From Eupeodes corollae (Eukaryota; Arthropoda; Insecta; Diptera; Syrphidae): a DNA stretch of 64,000 nt. Shown piece after piece: positions 12,068-23,253 of this stretch. The number at the start of each line of letters is the position of its first letter. The stretch's first letter is position 1. The position numbers and the translations under genes were made by a program. Under the pieces are notes generated by a model, which was given only the letters and a program-made list of their open reading frames with translations, did not search any database and had not been told where the DNA came from. Location of the stretch: the NCBI RefSeq assembly GCF_945859685.1, contig NC_079149.1, positions 23,099,118 through 23,163,117 of the forward strand. Direction: 5' to 3'.

Positions 12068-12470
12068 GTTCACCCTTTTTTAAAGAACCCCAACGAAAGA
12101 AGTCCAATGATGTCAGCTCACATGATGTTGGTGATAAGCAAGAGAGCTGTGTTTGCAAATGGTAAGTGACACCGTGCTGTTTAAACCACATGTCGCCCAT
12201 ATATTCACATTTGCATCTCACGATTTTGAATACCACTCACGGTAACTGCCTGGCCAACCTCATTCTTGAAAAAATAAGGCCCAATGATGCATCCAGCCCA
12301 TAAACCGCACCAAACAGTCACTCTTTGTGGGTGCATTGAGGTCAAAATGTGATTTATCAATAAACATAACTATCTTCGAAAATTGTTCATCTACTACTGC
12401 CATTTCTTGCCACTATTGTGACCATTGACGACGCGACACTTTAAATGGTCAAGAAGCTGTAGTTCAATTT
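12068..12470 (-). pseudogene. Tc1/mariner transposase, C-terminal two thirds, internally deleted
   Basis: On the minus strand, IVMFIDKSHFDLN (first catalytic Asp region) at about 12390-12350 is joined directly to HPQRVTVWCGLWAGCIIGPY, which skips the intervening ~25 residues. Then FFKNEVGQAVTVSG follows, then GDMWFKQHGVTYH near 12195, where the second catalytic Asp is His. The fragment ends at ELTSLDFFRWGSLKK near 12070, which keeps the third Asp. Two stops lie inside. N-terminal sequence is lost beyond 12470, where an RTE-like LINE begins in the same orientation. Confidence 0.83.
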
Positions 12471-12499
12471 ATTTTTAGACGTATTTTTAGTATGCAATT

Positions 12500-13275
12500 A
12501 TTTACTTTTTTACTTCCTTAAGGTGGCAGCACAGTTCTGCGTGAACAAGGGCCTCATCCAACAAATTTCTCCATCTTGATCGGTCCCTAGCTATGTATAG
12601 ATGTCTTCAGTTTCACGCTCCAAGTTGGGTGAGGTCACTTTCCACTTGTGCGCACCACCTCCACCTGATCCTGGTCTTTCTCTACTGCGCTGCCCTATGT
12701 GTGTGGTTTTGAAGACTTTCCGGGCCGAAGCATTGGTTTCCAAGTGCTCTACGTAACCCAGCCATCTTAGCAGTTGGGCTTTTACCCTTCTGGCTAAGTC
12801 TACGTCGCTGTACAGTCCGTACAGCTCATCGTTCCATCTTCTCCTCCTCTCCCCTTCGATGCATACGGGACCATATATAATACGAAGAACTTTTCTCTCG
12901 AACCGACCCAAGGTGCTTTCATCCGCTTTTGTCATAGTCCATGCTTCTGCACCGTATAGCAGGACAGGGAAAGGTTCTTATATAACAACACTTTTGTCCT
13001 TCGAGCCGGGACTTTTCCATTCAATTGCTTTCTTAGCCCAAAGAAACAGCGGTTAGCAAGAGTTATTCTTCGTTTGACTTCAGCGCTGGTGTTGTTTTCT
13101 GCGTTTACTGCGGAGCCTAGGTAGACGAAGTCCTTGATTACATCAAAGTTACGTCTGTCGATTGTGACGTTTAGACCGAGACTTCGGTCGTCTTCTTTTG
13201 ATGACAGCATGTACTTTGGTTTGCCCTCATTGATTGTTAAACCCATTTTTACCGCCTCTGCCTCAAAACTCACAT
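12500..13275 (-). pseudogene. RTE-like LINE, 3' end of ORF2 and 3' terminus
   Basis: The minus strand at 13273-12932 encodes the region after the RT catalytic site (GLTINEGKPKYMLSS, FVYLGSAVN, KRRITLANRCFFGLRKQLNG). After a frameshift, 12935-12591 gives ESTLGRFERKVLRIIYGP, LLRWLGYVEHLE and SRERPGSGGGG, the usual C-terminal block of RTE-type elements. The last readable residues (CWMRPLFTQNC) run to about 12520. A non-coding tail rich in AGTAAA follows. The copy is 5'-truncated and frameshifted. Its final ~45 bases resemble the 3' end of the SINE at 31648-31968, which suggests that this or a related LINE mobilised the SINE. Confidence 0.83.
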
Positions 13276-16200
13276 TTATTTAGTGCTTAAATTCAAATTT
13301 CGCTAAGTTATGTTGAGAGGTTTTTGAGATATTGAATTTTCATAATTTACATTTTTAATCAACAAATATTGTTAACAGAATTAAAAAGCTTGTTTGGAAA
13401 AAGAAATGATTTAAATTGGTGCATTAGTTCCCAAGAAGATTTAAATAAATAACATTTCTATCGAGGGTATCCTTCTCGACCAAGAACAATATTTTTTTTT
13501 AAATAGTAAGAAGCAATTTTAAGAATACAAAATTAGACAAAATTTCATATATTTTTGAGAAAATACGAGGTTTTGATTTTTGACCCGAAAAATGTATGGG
13601 AACTATTTTTTTGTTTGTTTTGAAATTTATTGAAATCATGGTTTGGGATTTAGGGCTGAGGAAAAACATCTAGACGTACGGAATCAAACAACAGTGTTGT
13701 CTACGGGAGTTTGTCTTTAAAGTGTTGTGAACAGGAGCATGCCCAACTCTCTCATTGACCTACTCAACATTTAATAATTTGAATTTCAAAGCCTTTGACC
13801 GTCTCAAGAGGTGGTGCTTTTCCCCTCAAACCAATCAATACAAGAATTCCTTTTTTTACATTTTACATAAGTCAATTTGTTCTTGTTTTTTGACTTTGGT
13901 ATTAAAAGACTTTGAATGAATTGGGATGCCACTTACTTAAAACATATTTCTTACAGCCCCCTTCCCTTCATGATGACATTATGTATTTCCTCTAAGAATG
14001 ACTATTTAAAGTAGTACACTGGGGCGTATATGTATTTTGTATTTAATTGACTTTTAATACTGTGCCTAAGTACCTGAATACACTTTTTAAATTTAGTAAA
14101 AAAAAACGAAATATTTATTGAAATTGCAACACTTCAATTTTAGATCTCAAAAATTTAGACAAAATACACACTAAATTCAAAGCAGGTAAAGGAAATAAAT
14201 AAACAAAAGTCAAAATTTTCTTCTAATTTAAGCTTCAAGTCCTGACGAATAAAAATAATAAATTATAATAAAAGCCTTTCTTCCCAATTAACTTTCTCCT
14301 ATGTAAAAATATCCACCATTTTTGCGGTTCCCCATAAAACCCTAAATTTTCATTGCAAGTACCACCTCTAAACTATAAAGATCCCTGCAAGAACGAGTAC
14401 GAATTTTTGTTTTAGTTTTATGTTCAACATCACCAGCCATATCGTACCATCATCATCGACAGAATACCTGTGACCTCTGCACTGATTGCCGTGTTATATT
14501 AAATTTTCATTAAAAACCAATAAGTCATCACAAAGCTATCCTTGCGCTCTGTCACGTTCAATGTAAATTTACATTGCACCTTGCGCGCCAAATGACACTA
14601 TTTTAATAATATGAAATCACACTCTTCTCTGGAGCTCTCATCCGCCTGACTCATGCTGGGATGTCCTGATGGTCCTTTGCTCAATCTGAATCTACCCTAT
14701 ACCCATCATCACCATGATGTGCGATGGATGCAAGCAAAGTCTGAACTCAGATGAGATGATGATGGTTAAAAGGGTGTAATGTGATGAGTCGAGATGAGAG
14801 GGTGGTACTTTTGGTGGCGAGAGGTTAAGGACAAAAGGAGAAGGGTTAAATTTTAAAAGAGTTTAATTAAAATTTAACCTCAATTGTCATTAAAATTTTA
14901 AAATGTGTTGCATTTAATTAAGAATATATGTACTTGCCTCAATGTAATACTCCTGGCTAGCAAAAGGTAGGTATATACAGCTGTATCATTGGTTTAATTA
15001 GAGGTGTTCTGTATATACAAGGTGCACTCTCTCTTTACATCCTATATACGCCTTTACCGCAACATACACCTCCAACACCACTCATGTGTAGGTACACATA
15101 TAAGTCGAAACAATTCAGGAGTCATTACACCCAACAGTCAGGAGAATTAACATCAAAGTGATGACGATGACGACGACGACGCCGCCAACTACGACGATGG
15201 ATGATCATATGGAGGCTGGCAACCCTTCTACCACCGTCAAAGAAACGATGCTGGCGGCATGTGAAATTAGTTTCTACTTTTATTATGTTTTCAATCATTT
15301 TAATTGTTCCACATAACCTCCCACTCATTTACAAAAAAAAAAAAAAAAAAGGAAAAGGAAAAGATATATATGTTATTCCTTTCGCCACCTTTTCAAGCTG
15401 TGAAAGTGGGAATATAATACATTTTAGTACTTTTATCATAAGATGAGTAAAACTGGATGAATGCAAGGCGTGGTATTGTTGCCTGGAGGTTTAAATATCT
15501 CAATTATGAGCAAACTGTGACCTACTCTGATACTTACAAAAATTAATACACTTAAAGGAATGATTTATTTTTGCCTTATTAGCCTGTTCCTGCCTTAAAT
15601 TAGTGCCCAGTTGTCGTTCGAATTGTTACAAAATCCCGTTTCGCAAAAACCCGCATCAAAAAATCTCGAAACACTAACCCCCAAGCACAAAATCCCTCTA
15701 TTATAATATTTTATTTTACATATTATTGGTGACGCCAATAAATGAGAATCAACAAGAACGAAGTTTCCTTACAATAATACTTGAATATTTTTAATTCCGC
15801 TCTGATTCCCTTAATTTTTAACGAGTTTTGGTTGGGTAAATTCGGAATTCAAATTCAGATTAAAAAATTTGTGTTCCCTGACAATCGTGTTCAACAATTG
15901 CCTCAAAAATTAAAGATGTCTTTCCCAAAAATGAAAAACTGCTAAAATTGTAGCAATCGGTGATCAGAATCATATCTCCTAAGTAATACCAGAAAACTCT
16001 TTGAGCAATTTATACTCGGGAAACTCAAAAACTTTTGCCTCCTTTGCTAAAGTGTCAACACCTCAACCCTAGAAAGACATGGTGTCACCATTTGATGCCT
16101 TTTGTAGCTTGAGAAAGAATTTGATTACTTTTGATAGTAAAATAAGCACATTCGGGATTTAATATAATAACTTACCTGGCAACCATAGTTAAAACAAATT

Positions 16201-18240
16201 TTGACTGTGTAATTCACACTACTTCTTGTAGATAAAAGGATTTTATAAATTTTATAGTCAGCATGGAGGCTGTGGCTGTGGGTGTAAACTTGGTGTTAAA
16301 ACAGTCTGCCCGCCTTCGATGATGATGGTGATGACTACATTTTTCATGACCATTACCAGATTAATTGTTCTTTTGTTTACACTTTTGTTCAAGCTGGGTC
16401 TGTCGTCGTCATCCTCATCTTCACCCTCAATATCATCATTGCCATCACTATCCCCATCACCATCTCAATCGTCGTCGTCGTTGTAGTCGTTTTCGGTCGG
16501 CTAGCAGCAGCGGAAACGGAAGTGTGGCCAGCTAAAAGGATAGCATGTGAAAGCAAGAATATGACCTAAGAGGAAGAGAGCTTAAACTTACAAAGTTTAC
16601 ATATCTACATTCCTATACCGTTAATGCTGCATTCCAACTGTATTTATGTACGAACGTACATATCTTTTTTTGGGATTGTAAGGCATAAAGATAAAAAGAA
16701 AATTAAAATTATTTTATGGTGTTGGCGTAGATTGCATGAAGTATTATTTTTACTGGATCTATGTAACTTTTTATAACCTTATATCTCGCCTGATGTGTAT
16801 TTCTGTTTCTGTAAAATACTTCAAGGTTATTTTTCGTATATTCACCATCCACATGTACGTATAGAACTATCCTTAAGGTACTTTTGTACATATTTCTCTT
16901 GCTTTGTCTGGTTCTATGTGCATCAGCATAAAAATGTATAATTTAATTTGATAATTAAAGTGGATTTTCTTGTGAATGTCAGTGATAATCATGTTTTAAG
17001 GGATATTATTATAGCAGTTTTGGAATTGGAATTTTTAGTGGAAATTACTTTTAAGTATTTGTTTTCTTTAAATCAAACAAAAGAAGAAAATATAAAAAAT
17101 TATTTATGACTTTCCATAAGAATTTAATTTAAGTGCAGAGTTCTGATTAAATCTCAAAAGGTACTAAACCTTTATTTGACACTAACTTCGTCGATGATAT
17201 TTATATTTTTCAGAAATGTTATCGATGATGGGAAAGCATTAATTTTGAAATCTTATTTTACAAAACACATTAATTTTCTTCTTCTGTACCACAGAAACCG
17301 AATGACTGCATTATTCATTGAATTATAAAATTTGTTAACACAATTTTCATCTTCATTTTGTATGGCAATTTATTGAATACACTTTTAAACAAAATAACTA
17401 ATAGAGGCAGGAATGTTGAAGTTGAATGATCTAACCACAGTTTCACAGTTAGCTCAAATTAAGAGATCAAAAATTTGTTAAGACATTTTAGCGCCAAAGT
17501 TATGAATGACGAAAAAATTGCAAATGGCATGAGTGTCATCAGAGCAGTGGTGTCAATTTCTGCCTCAAACTTTCAAACCAATTTTAATGGTGCGTTATTA
17601 AAAAATAATAGAAGCATGCATTGTTTTATTTCATTCATAATGCCTTTGTTCTTACTTGCCAAATGTCAAAACGACGACGACTTCAAAAATGACAGATGCT
17701 TAAAAAGCGGCGTCTTCTAAATGAATTCTCTTATGGCCATTTTTTTTGTCATTTTTTCACATGAAATCATATGTGTGAACTTAGTTTTAAGCAAATTTTG
17801 AGTTCTAAGAATTTTAAATCTCAGTTAAATCAAACTGCGCTGTTTTTGTACCTCGTTCTACCCGCGACTTCTTCCGCATTAGAAAGTTTTTTTGGAAAGT
17901 TGTATGAAAAAACGGTGAACTATACTTTTTTGTACGTATGTATGTTTAAATTGTGCCGAGATGGGATGAAGTTAGGTTAATTTTAAGAAGAATTTTAAGA
18001 AGATAGATTACTGAAATACATTTTTATATACGACGTTTTTTGTTTTTCCTTCGTTGGCCAGAACGGTAAGAACGGGTTTGAGACTCGTGAACACGCTACG
18101 TATAATTATTATTTGTATTTGGCGATGAAAGGTTGAGCATAGAAAAGTTTAGGTTAAAAATTATTATTTGTGGAACTTGGTGGGAGCCACAGTTTGCATC
18201 TAACCTTCATACGTTAATATACGTGTATGATTTGTTTAAA
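13276..18240. other. Noncoding DNA with trinucleotide-rich tracts; no gene recognised
   Basis: No ORF here has a recognisable protein. The stretch from about 14400 to 16560 is less AT-rich than its surroundings. It carries imperfect GAT/GAC/CGT trinucleotide tracts (15159-15200, 16315-16340, 16400-16490), as is common in fly introns and intergenic DNA. It may be host noncoding sequence with regulatory content, but no specific site can be supported. Confidence 0.45.
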
Positions 18241-18660
18241 ATGTTCGACAACTTATTTCATAAGGGTTGGGAATGCGTTGTTTTTCCGTAATACCAATTT
18301 TATGCAAATATTATTCAAATCTTTGGTAATTTAGGGAAGCGATCAGATTCTCCGGAAAGTAATTTTTCCAATTGGAATGCGTTGTTTTCTTAAGGTCAAA
18401 AGTATCTCATGTCCTTTCTTAAGTCTCAAATTATCTCCTTCCAAATTTCATTTAAATCTGTTCAGTACTTTAAGCGCAGAAGCGATTGACCCACTTAAAT
18501 GTTCGCATGGAATGCGTCATTTTCCGGGCCTTTGTCCCTTCTCGAGTTTCAAAATATATCCATACCAAATTTTATGGAAATTGGTTCAGTAGCTTAGGCG
18601 TGATTAAGTAACAGACAGACAAACAGAATTACTTTCGCATTTATAATATTGGTTTGGATA
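18240..18660 (+). repeat. Degenerate tandem repeat ending in a widespread arthropod repeat motif
   Basis: Three related units start with GGAATGCGTTGTTTTTCC (18270), GGAATGCGTTGTTTTC (18374) and GGAATGCGTCATTTTCC (18508). The second and third continue with similar blocks (CAAATTTCATTTAAATCTG and CAAATTTTATGGAAATTGG, then GTTCAGTA). The last unit ends in AACAGACAGACAAACAGA and TTTCGCATTTATAATATTGG. From memory, this ending is common in dispersed repeats of many insects, notably moths and flies. No coding potential is seen. The type of element is unknown. Confidence 0.55.
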
Positions 18661-19360
18661 TTCTCACATTTTTTTTTTCAAAATACAAACATTGTTAAAA
18701 TGGAATTCCTTTAAAATTGGTGTTTTTTTTTTTAAATTATTCTGATAAATGTTTCGATTTCATTTTGTCCACTGTTGCTAGAAAACTGTTTCTATTTCTA
18801 AAAAGTCCTGCAATCTCTAGAATATCATTATGATGCATGCGATTTACATGATAAAACAATAGTATATAAAAGTTTCACAACTTCGTTTGTTAAGAAGATT
18901 CAGCGAAAAAATTATTGTCAAGATGATAAATGCAAAAAGAGTTGATAAAAGTTTAGTATTTTAAAATTATTTCTTCAGATGAATATAATGTCAAAACGGG
19001 CGTCTTTCCTTCTATAAACAGATTTGTCTACACCTTTATCTGGTCATGTTGCCCATAGGAATATTGACTTGTTGAGATTGGATGTTATTTCTAGAAATAG
19101 TTTAAATATATCTTACGTCTATTTGTGCTCTTGGCCATTATAAATGCTAATACAGGTATAATGTGCTCCTAACCTTTGTGGTTTAAAATTAAGTGCTCGG
19201 AAAGTAAATAGTTCAATGAGTTTAAATAAATATGTAACTAACACTTTATGAAAATTTAAGCGAATACAACATTTTACATTATGTAGCTAATATATATGAC
19301 TTTTTATCAAATTGTACATGTTCATATAAATTAAAAAAAAAATATTTTACTACTGCACAT

Positions 19361-19426
19361 AAGATGTCCTTGTGGTCTAAAATGAAAACCAAAAAGATGT
19401 CCTTGTGGTCTAAAATGAAAACCAAA
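19361..19426. repeat. Perfect 33-bp tandem duplication
   Basis: Two exact copies of a 33-base unit (starting AAGATGTCCTTGTGGTC) lie head to tail. The length is a multiple of three, so a small ORF (19364-19546) stays open and repeats MSLWSKMKTKK. The ORF has no recognised homology and runs into the LINE insertion at 19541, so coding is unlikely. Confidence 0.8.
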
Positions 19427-19530
19427 ACCAGAACTAATCTAAAAGAATCTTTAGAAAAATTAAAAAAATTGATGAACCGAGTTCTAATATCATGCTTAGA
19501 CCCCCAAATTAAGGGTCTATTAAATCGAAG

Positions 19531-19540
19531 TTCCACATCA
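19531..19540. repeat. Target-site duplication, left copy
   Basis: TTCCACATCA is repeated exactly at 19890-19899, on the other side of the LINE insertion. Confidence 0.8.
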
Positions 19541-19889
19541 GGTTAGGTTAGGTTAGGTTAGGTTAGGTTAACGTGGCTGCGGATTTAGAATCCACACACT
19601 TAGGCCAAGAGAAAGGCCCATTGTGATACCACATGAATCTAGAGAATCACTTCTAACTAGTAGAACCATTTTGAGCTTTTTATAAAGCGAAGAAAATATT
19701 TAATATCCTTTTTAGCTAGTTCGCTCGGATTATCAAGCAAGTGCATAAGATGAGAGATTGTTTCCTCTTCTTCTTCGTCCATGCAGCTCCTACAGAAGTC
19801 ATTTGAGGCTACGCCAAGTCGTATTGCATGTCTGCCTATAAGACAGTGTCCTGTAAGGACACCTATTAGGGATCTAATATGAAGTCTGC
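19541..19889 (-). mobile_element. I-like LINE, short 5'-truncated copy of the 7664-8950 family
   Basis: On the plus strand, six GGTTA units (19541-19570) are followed by sequence nearly identical to 7682-8020, the 3' end of the I-like LINE. The match stops at 19889, so only about 350 bases inserted. Relative to the longer copy it lacks about 35 bases near 19735. It retains about 26 bases near 19843 (AGACAGTGTCCTGTAAGGAC) that the longer copy has lost. The piece covers the zinc-knuckle end of ORF2 and the 3' untranslated region. An exact 10-bp target duplication flanks it. Confidence 0.9.
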
Positions 19890-19899
19890 TTCCACATCA
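19890..19899. repeat. Target-site duplication, right copy
   Basis: This is an exact repeat of 19531-19540. Confidence 0.8.
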
Positions 19900-20823
19900 C
19901 ACTGAGATTTAAATCAGGGTTATAATGCTTGAAAACTTGATTAAGAAATGAGTTACAGCTCAATTGCCTTCTTCTTTATCAATAATCCAAGTTTGAGAGA
20001 CTAGAACCACATACATATGTCAAGATATTGGCCGTTATATTTGTATCAACTGTCAAGTTATAAAATTCTTGTCTTTAACTTGCCAAGTGTTACCGTAAGT
20101 TCCAACATAAAAATACGCTATTTCACACCCCTGTTAAAAAATTAAAATTATATTTAAAGGTCGCTAGAAGTAAAATCTCTCCAATAGAACTTAATTTAAG
20201 TTAAAGTTCCAACTAATTTATACTGATTATAGATTTTAAAATTATAATATAGTTATGACATTTACATTTTTAATGTATATAGGTGTTATAAAATAGTATT
20301 GCCGACTATTTTAAAACACTAAAAAAGTCTTATAACCTTCAAAAACTAGAATTGCGCTAAGAATTTTTCCCAAAATGGTTGGCTAAACTCAAAAGGTCTC
20401 CTCCGAACTCCGATGGTCTCTGGAGATCTTCTTTATTTGATAACATCATGGTGCCATATACATCCCCGAAGTCAAAAATAATTTTTAAAAAATCAGTTTT
20501 TTAAAATTACAATTTTTTATTTCAGTTTTTCAAAACTTTTTGACTTCCACAAATTTGTTAAGAAGGAATTTCGGAACTTTTCATAATTTTAGCATTTTTC
20601 CCCAAGAAATTAGGAAGTCGATTTCTGACCTAGATTCCATTTTTGTTTGTATCATTTTTTTCAATCACTGTTTAAAATAAGCTTAAAACCTACGGCTTAT
20701 TTTTTTCAAACAAATTTCCAGTACAATTTTGGTTGGCTTTTATAGCATATATTTAAAATGGGTTTCTATAACAAAAGTTGAAAGTTAAGCATTAGGACGA
20801 TACCTCGTACTGGCCACATAGAT
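19900..20823. other. No gene recognised
   Basis: AT-rich noncoding sequence between two LINE fragments. No repeat boundary or ORF with homology was seen. Confidence 0.4.
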
Positions 20824-21070
20824 TTAATAGTATAAGGGTCTGAAAAGTCTGTTGAATTTCTCATTCAATAAGCATGTTAAGGTCATCTTGCAGCGAAGGC
20901 AATCATCAGTTAGTTTTATGCATCTATGATACTTAAGATCGTCAGCAAATAAAAGTCTAAGAGAATTAAGAAAAGTATCCGCAATGTCATTAATAATCAA
21001 ACCCGCTGCTATCACATGATGCAATTTGTTGTATTAATTTGAAAGGTCCAAGACATCTAATGCCTGTTTT
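20824..21070 (-). pseudogene. LINE reverse transcriptase fragment with FADD motif
   Basis: The minus strand encodes LIINDIADTFLNSLRLLFAD followed by DLKYHRCIKLTDDCLR. This matches the NDI...FADDLKxYR...DC RT block of Jockey/CR1-type LINEs. The upstream QGSVLGP block is degraded and nothing recognisable lies beyond about 100 residues. The fragment is short, but the FADDLK context is specific. Confidence 0.7.
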
Positions 21071-21169
21071 TCTAAAGCAGGTAGTTCTCGGCAGAGAAAG
21101 AGTTAGAGGTCTTAAAGCTTAAAAGTTTCAATTAATGTGACATAATCACAACTTCAAAAATAATTCCAA

Positions 21170-22208
21170 CAATTTTTAACTTTTTGTCGAATTCAAAATT
21201 TTGATAGAAAGATGTCTGTGCGTGCCTGTGTACGTACGTTCGTACATCCGTATGTTCGCGATGTTTTCGTCGTCAAAAGCTCAAGAATCAGAAGAGATAT
21301 CGACATTAAATAAATGTTGTTACACAGATAATAATGCAGAAAAATGCAGAAAGGGCTCTCAAGGAAATTGCGAGGATGTTTTTTTACCATACAAGTTTAA
21401 AAGAAGTGAACATTTTGGTAAACACTAAATATATCACGAACCAATAACGCTAGAGACTTAAATTAAATTTTTATATTGTATTGTAACGTGATACCAAACC
21501 GGTATATTTTTGAAAAAAAATCAAATTAAAGGTTTTTATAAATCAGAAAAAATGAAAAAAAAAATTGCACCTCGAAAATTGTATGAATAAAAAATGATTT
21601 CATCTCCAAACCAATACTGTGCAACGAAAAAAACGTTTTAAACATCTGGTAAAATTTTGAGAGAAGTGAAATTCACAGTTTTTTTTTCTGAAAAAAAAAA
21701 ATAAAAACCTAAAAAAAAAATGTACTCAAAGTTGGTAAACATTGAATTTGGACTCAAATATCTTTTCAAAAACTTGAGATTATGGCTTCCAACTCATTTT
21801 ATCTCACAAAAAACATTGCTTTCAACATTCGGAAAAATGTTGAGAAAAATCAAATTGACAGTTTTCTTACAAAAAATACAAACCTAAAAAAAATAATACT
21901 AAAACTCAAATAGCGTTTCAAAAATTAAAAAAATAGTCTTAAAATTTTTTTTATTTCACAGAAAATATTGTTTTCTAAAATATAATAAAATCTACCAAAA
22001 ATAGTACGCAAATTTGGTAAAAATTGATGTCCGGTTTTTGATATCTCTGAAATTAATTTCATTCATCCAATTTGTAAAAATTTAAGAAGTGTTACTTAAA
22101 TTGGTAAAAATTAGTTTTCGACTAAAAATCTATTTAACAAAACTAGATTTTCATACTTAACTATTTCCTTATTTGAACAGTGTGGGTCGCATCCCAACCT
22201 CTTTTCTT
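21170..22208 (-). mobile_element. Foldback (E) element, central loop plus one arm, copy E2a
   Basis: The piece begins in the central segment, which has the GTACG-rich stretch (GTGTACGTACGTTCGTAC near 21227). That segment is shared with 43640-43690. It then runs out through the AT-rich arm blocks and ends at GTGGGTCGCATCCCAACCTC (22185-22204), the inverse of the element terminus. A small ORF over the centre (21201-21428) has no recognised homology. Confidence 0.7.
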
Positions 22209-23253
22209 GTGTTTTTAAAGAAAAAGAATATTTAGCTTTTGGAAAACCATCAAGATTAGTCTCAATTTGAAGTTTATTACAGCTTCAAAGTTTGGAGTTC
22301 AGTTTCCTGTGGTTAAGTTTGTCTGTCCTCGACCCTACATCCTTAACCATTAGATAAATTTAGTTCAAGCTTGAAAATTAAAGATTTTAAAAAATTATCA
22401 TACAATTATTTCCGTCGAAAATTTAAATTTTCAAAAAAATATATTCTGTAACACTTATTTCTTAACTTAACTTCTTTAAATATTAAAATTGTAAACATGG
22501 CATACGAATTTTAATTGTAGTTAAAAAGACTAAACTTCCTATTAAACAGCATTTTTTTTTATTTTATGCCTTCAACAAAAATTTTAATCGAGTTAACAGT
22601 TTTTTTTTTAAATAAAAACCTAAATCTAAAAAAATCATATGTAAAAACTGCTTTCCAACTCAAATATCTTAACAAAAATTAAAGATATTGGCTTTAAACT
22701 AAATTTGTCTTATACTCGGAAAACGTTGTTTTTTTTTAATAAAAAATCAACAGTCGGTTTTTTCATCAAAATCAAAATCTACAAAATTGGTAAAAATTCA
22801 ATTCTCATTATCTCGAATATGAATGAAGGTATTGACTTTAAAATGATCTTGTTCTATGCTAAATTTCGTTGTAAACGTAATGGTTAATGGGTTTCAAAAA
22901 TGTAATCTGTATTTTTTTATACAAGAAATAAAAACTTTAAGAAAATGATAATAAAATTTGGTTACTATTAAAAAATTTCGTTAACAAAAACAATTTTTAA
23001 ATCAAACTTATTTTATCACATACTAATTTTTTTTCCTATCTTTTAGTACAAATTTTTAGAAAAATTTAATTTACAACTTTTTTACAATGCACAAAAACTT
23101 ACAAAAACTAATAAAAAATGATTTTCGACTAAAGTATTAACTGAACAAAGTAAGATATCGATTTAAATTATTTTCAAACTTTTAGACAAATTGACAGACA
23201 GGCATGATTTGGAAGTTATCAGTGTGGGTCGCTTCCTCTCTAATATGTACTAA
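22209..23253 (-). mobile_element. Second, diverged foldback (E) arm, copy E2b
   Basis: Directly after E2a, arm-type blocks recur (TTAAATAAAAACCTAAATC, CAAATATCTTAACAAAAATT). They end at GTTATCAGTGTGGGTCGCTT (23217-23236), again the inverse terminus, preceded by ATTGACAGACAGGC. E2b is in the same orientation as E2a and more diverged. This arrangement suggests tandem or nested insertion instead of one complete element. Confidence 0.6.

Noticed and set aside
15125..15446. ORFs over the GAC/GAT tract as an Arg/His-rich protein
   Set aside because: Simple-sequence translation with no conserved motif; trinucleotide tracts of this kind are common in fly noncoding DNA.
21221..21250. GTACG-rich stretch (also at 43660-43690) as a CRISPR-like array
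   Set aside because: The units are contiguous simple sequence without spacers and belong to the foldback element centre.
21201..21428. A 75-codon ORF (+) as a gene
   Set aside because: It lies across the GTACG-rich centre of the foldback element; the other copies do not keep the frame open.
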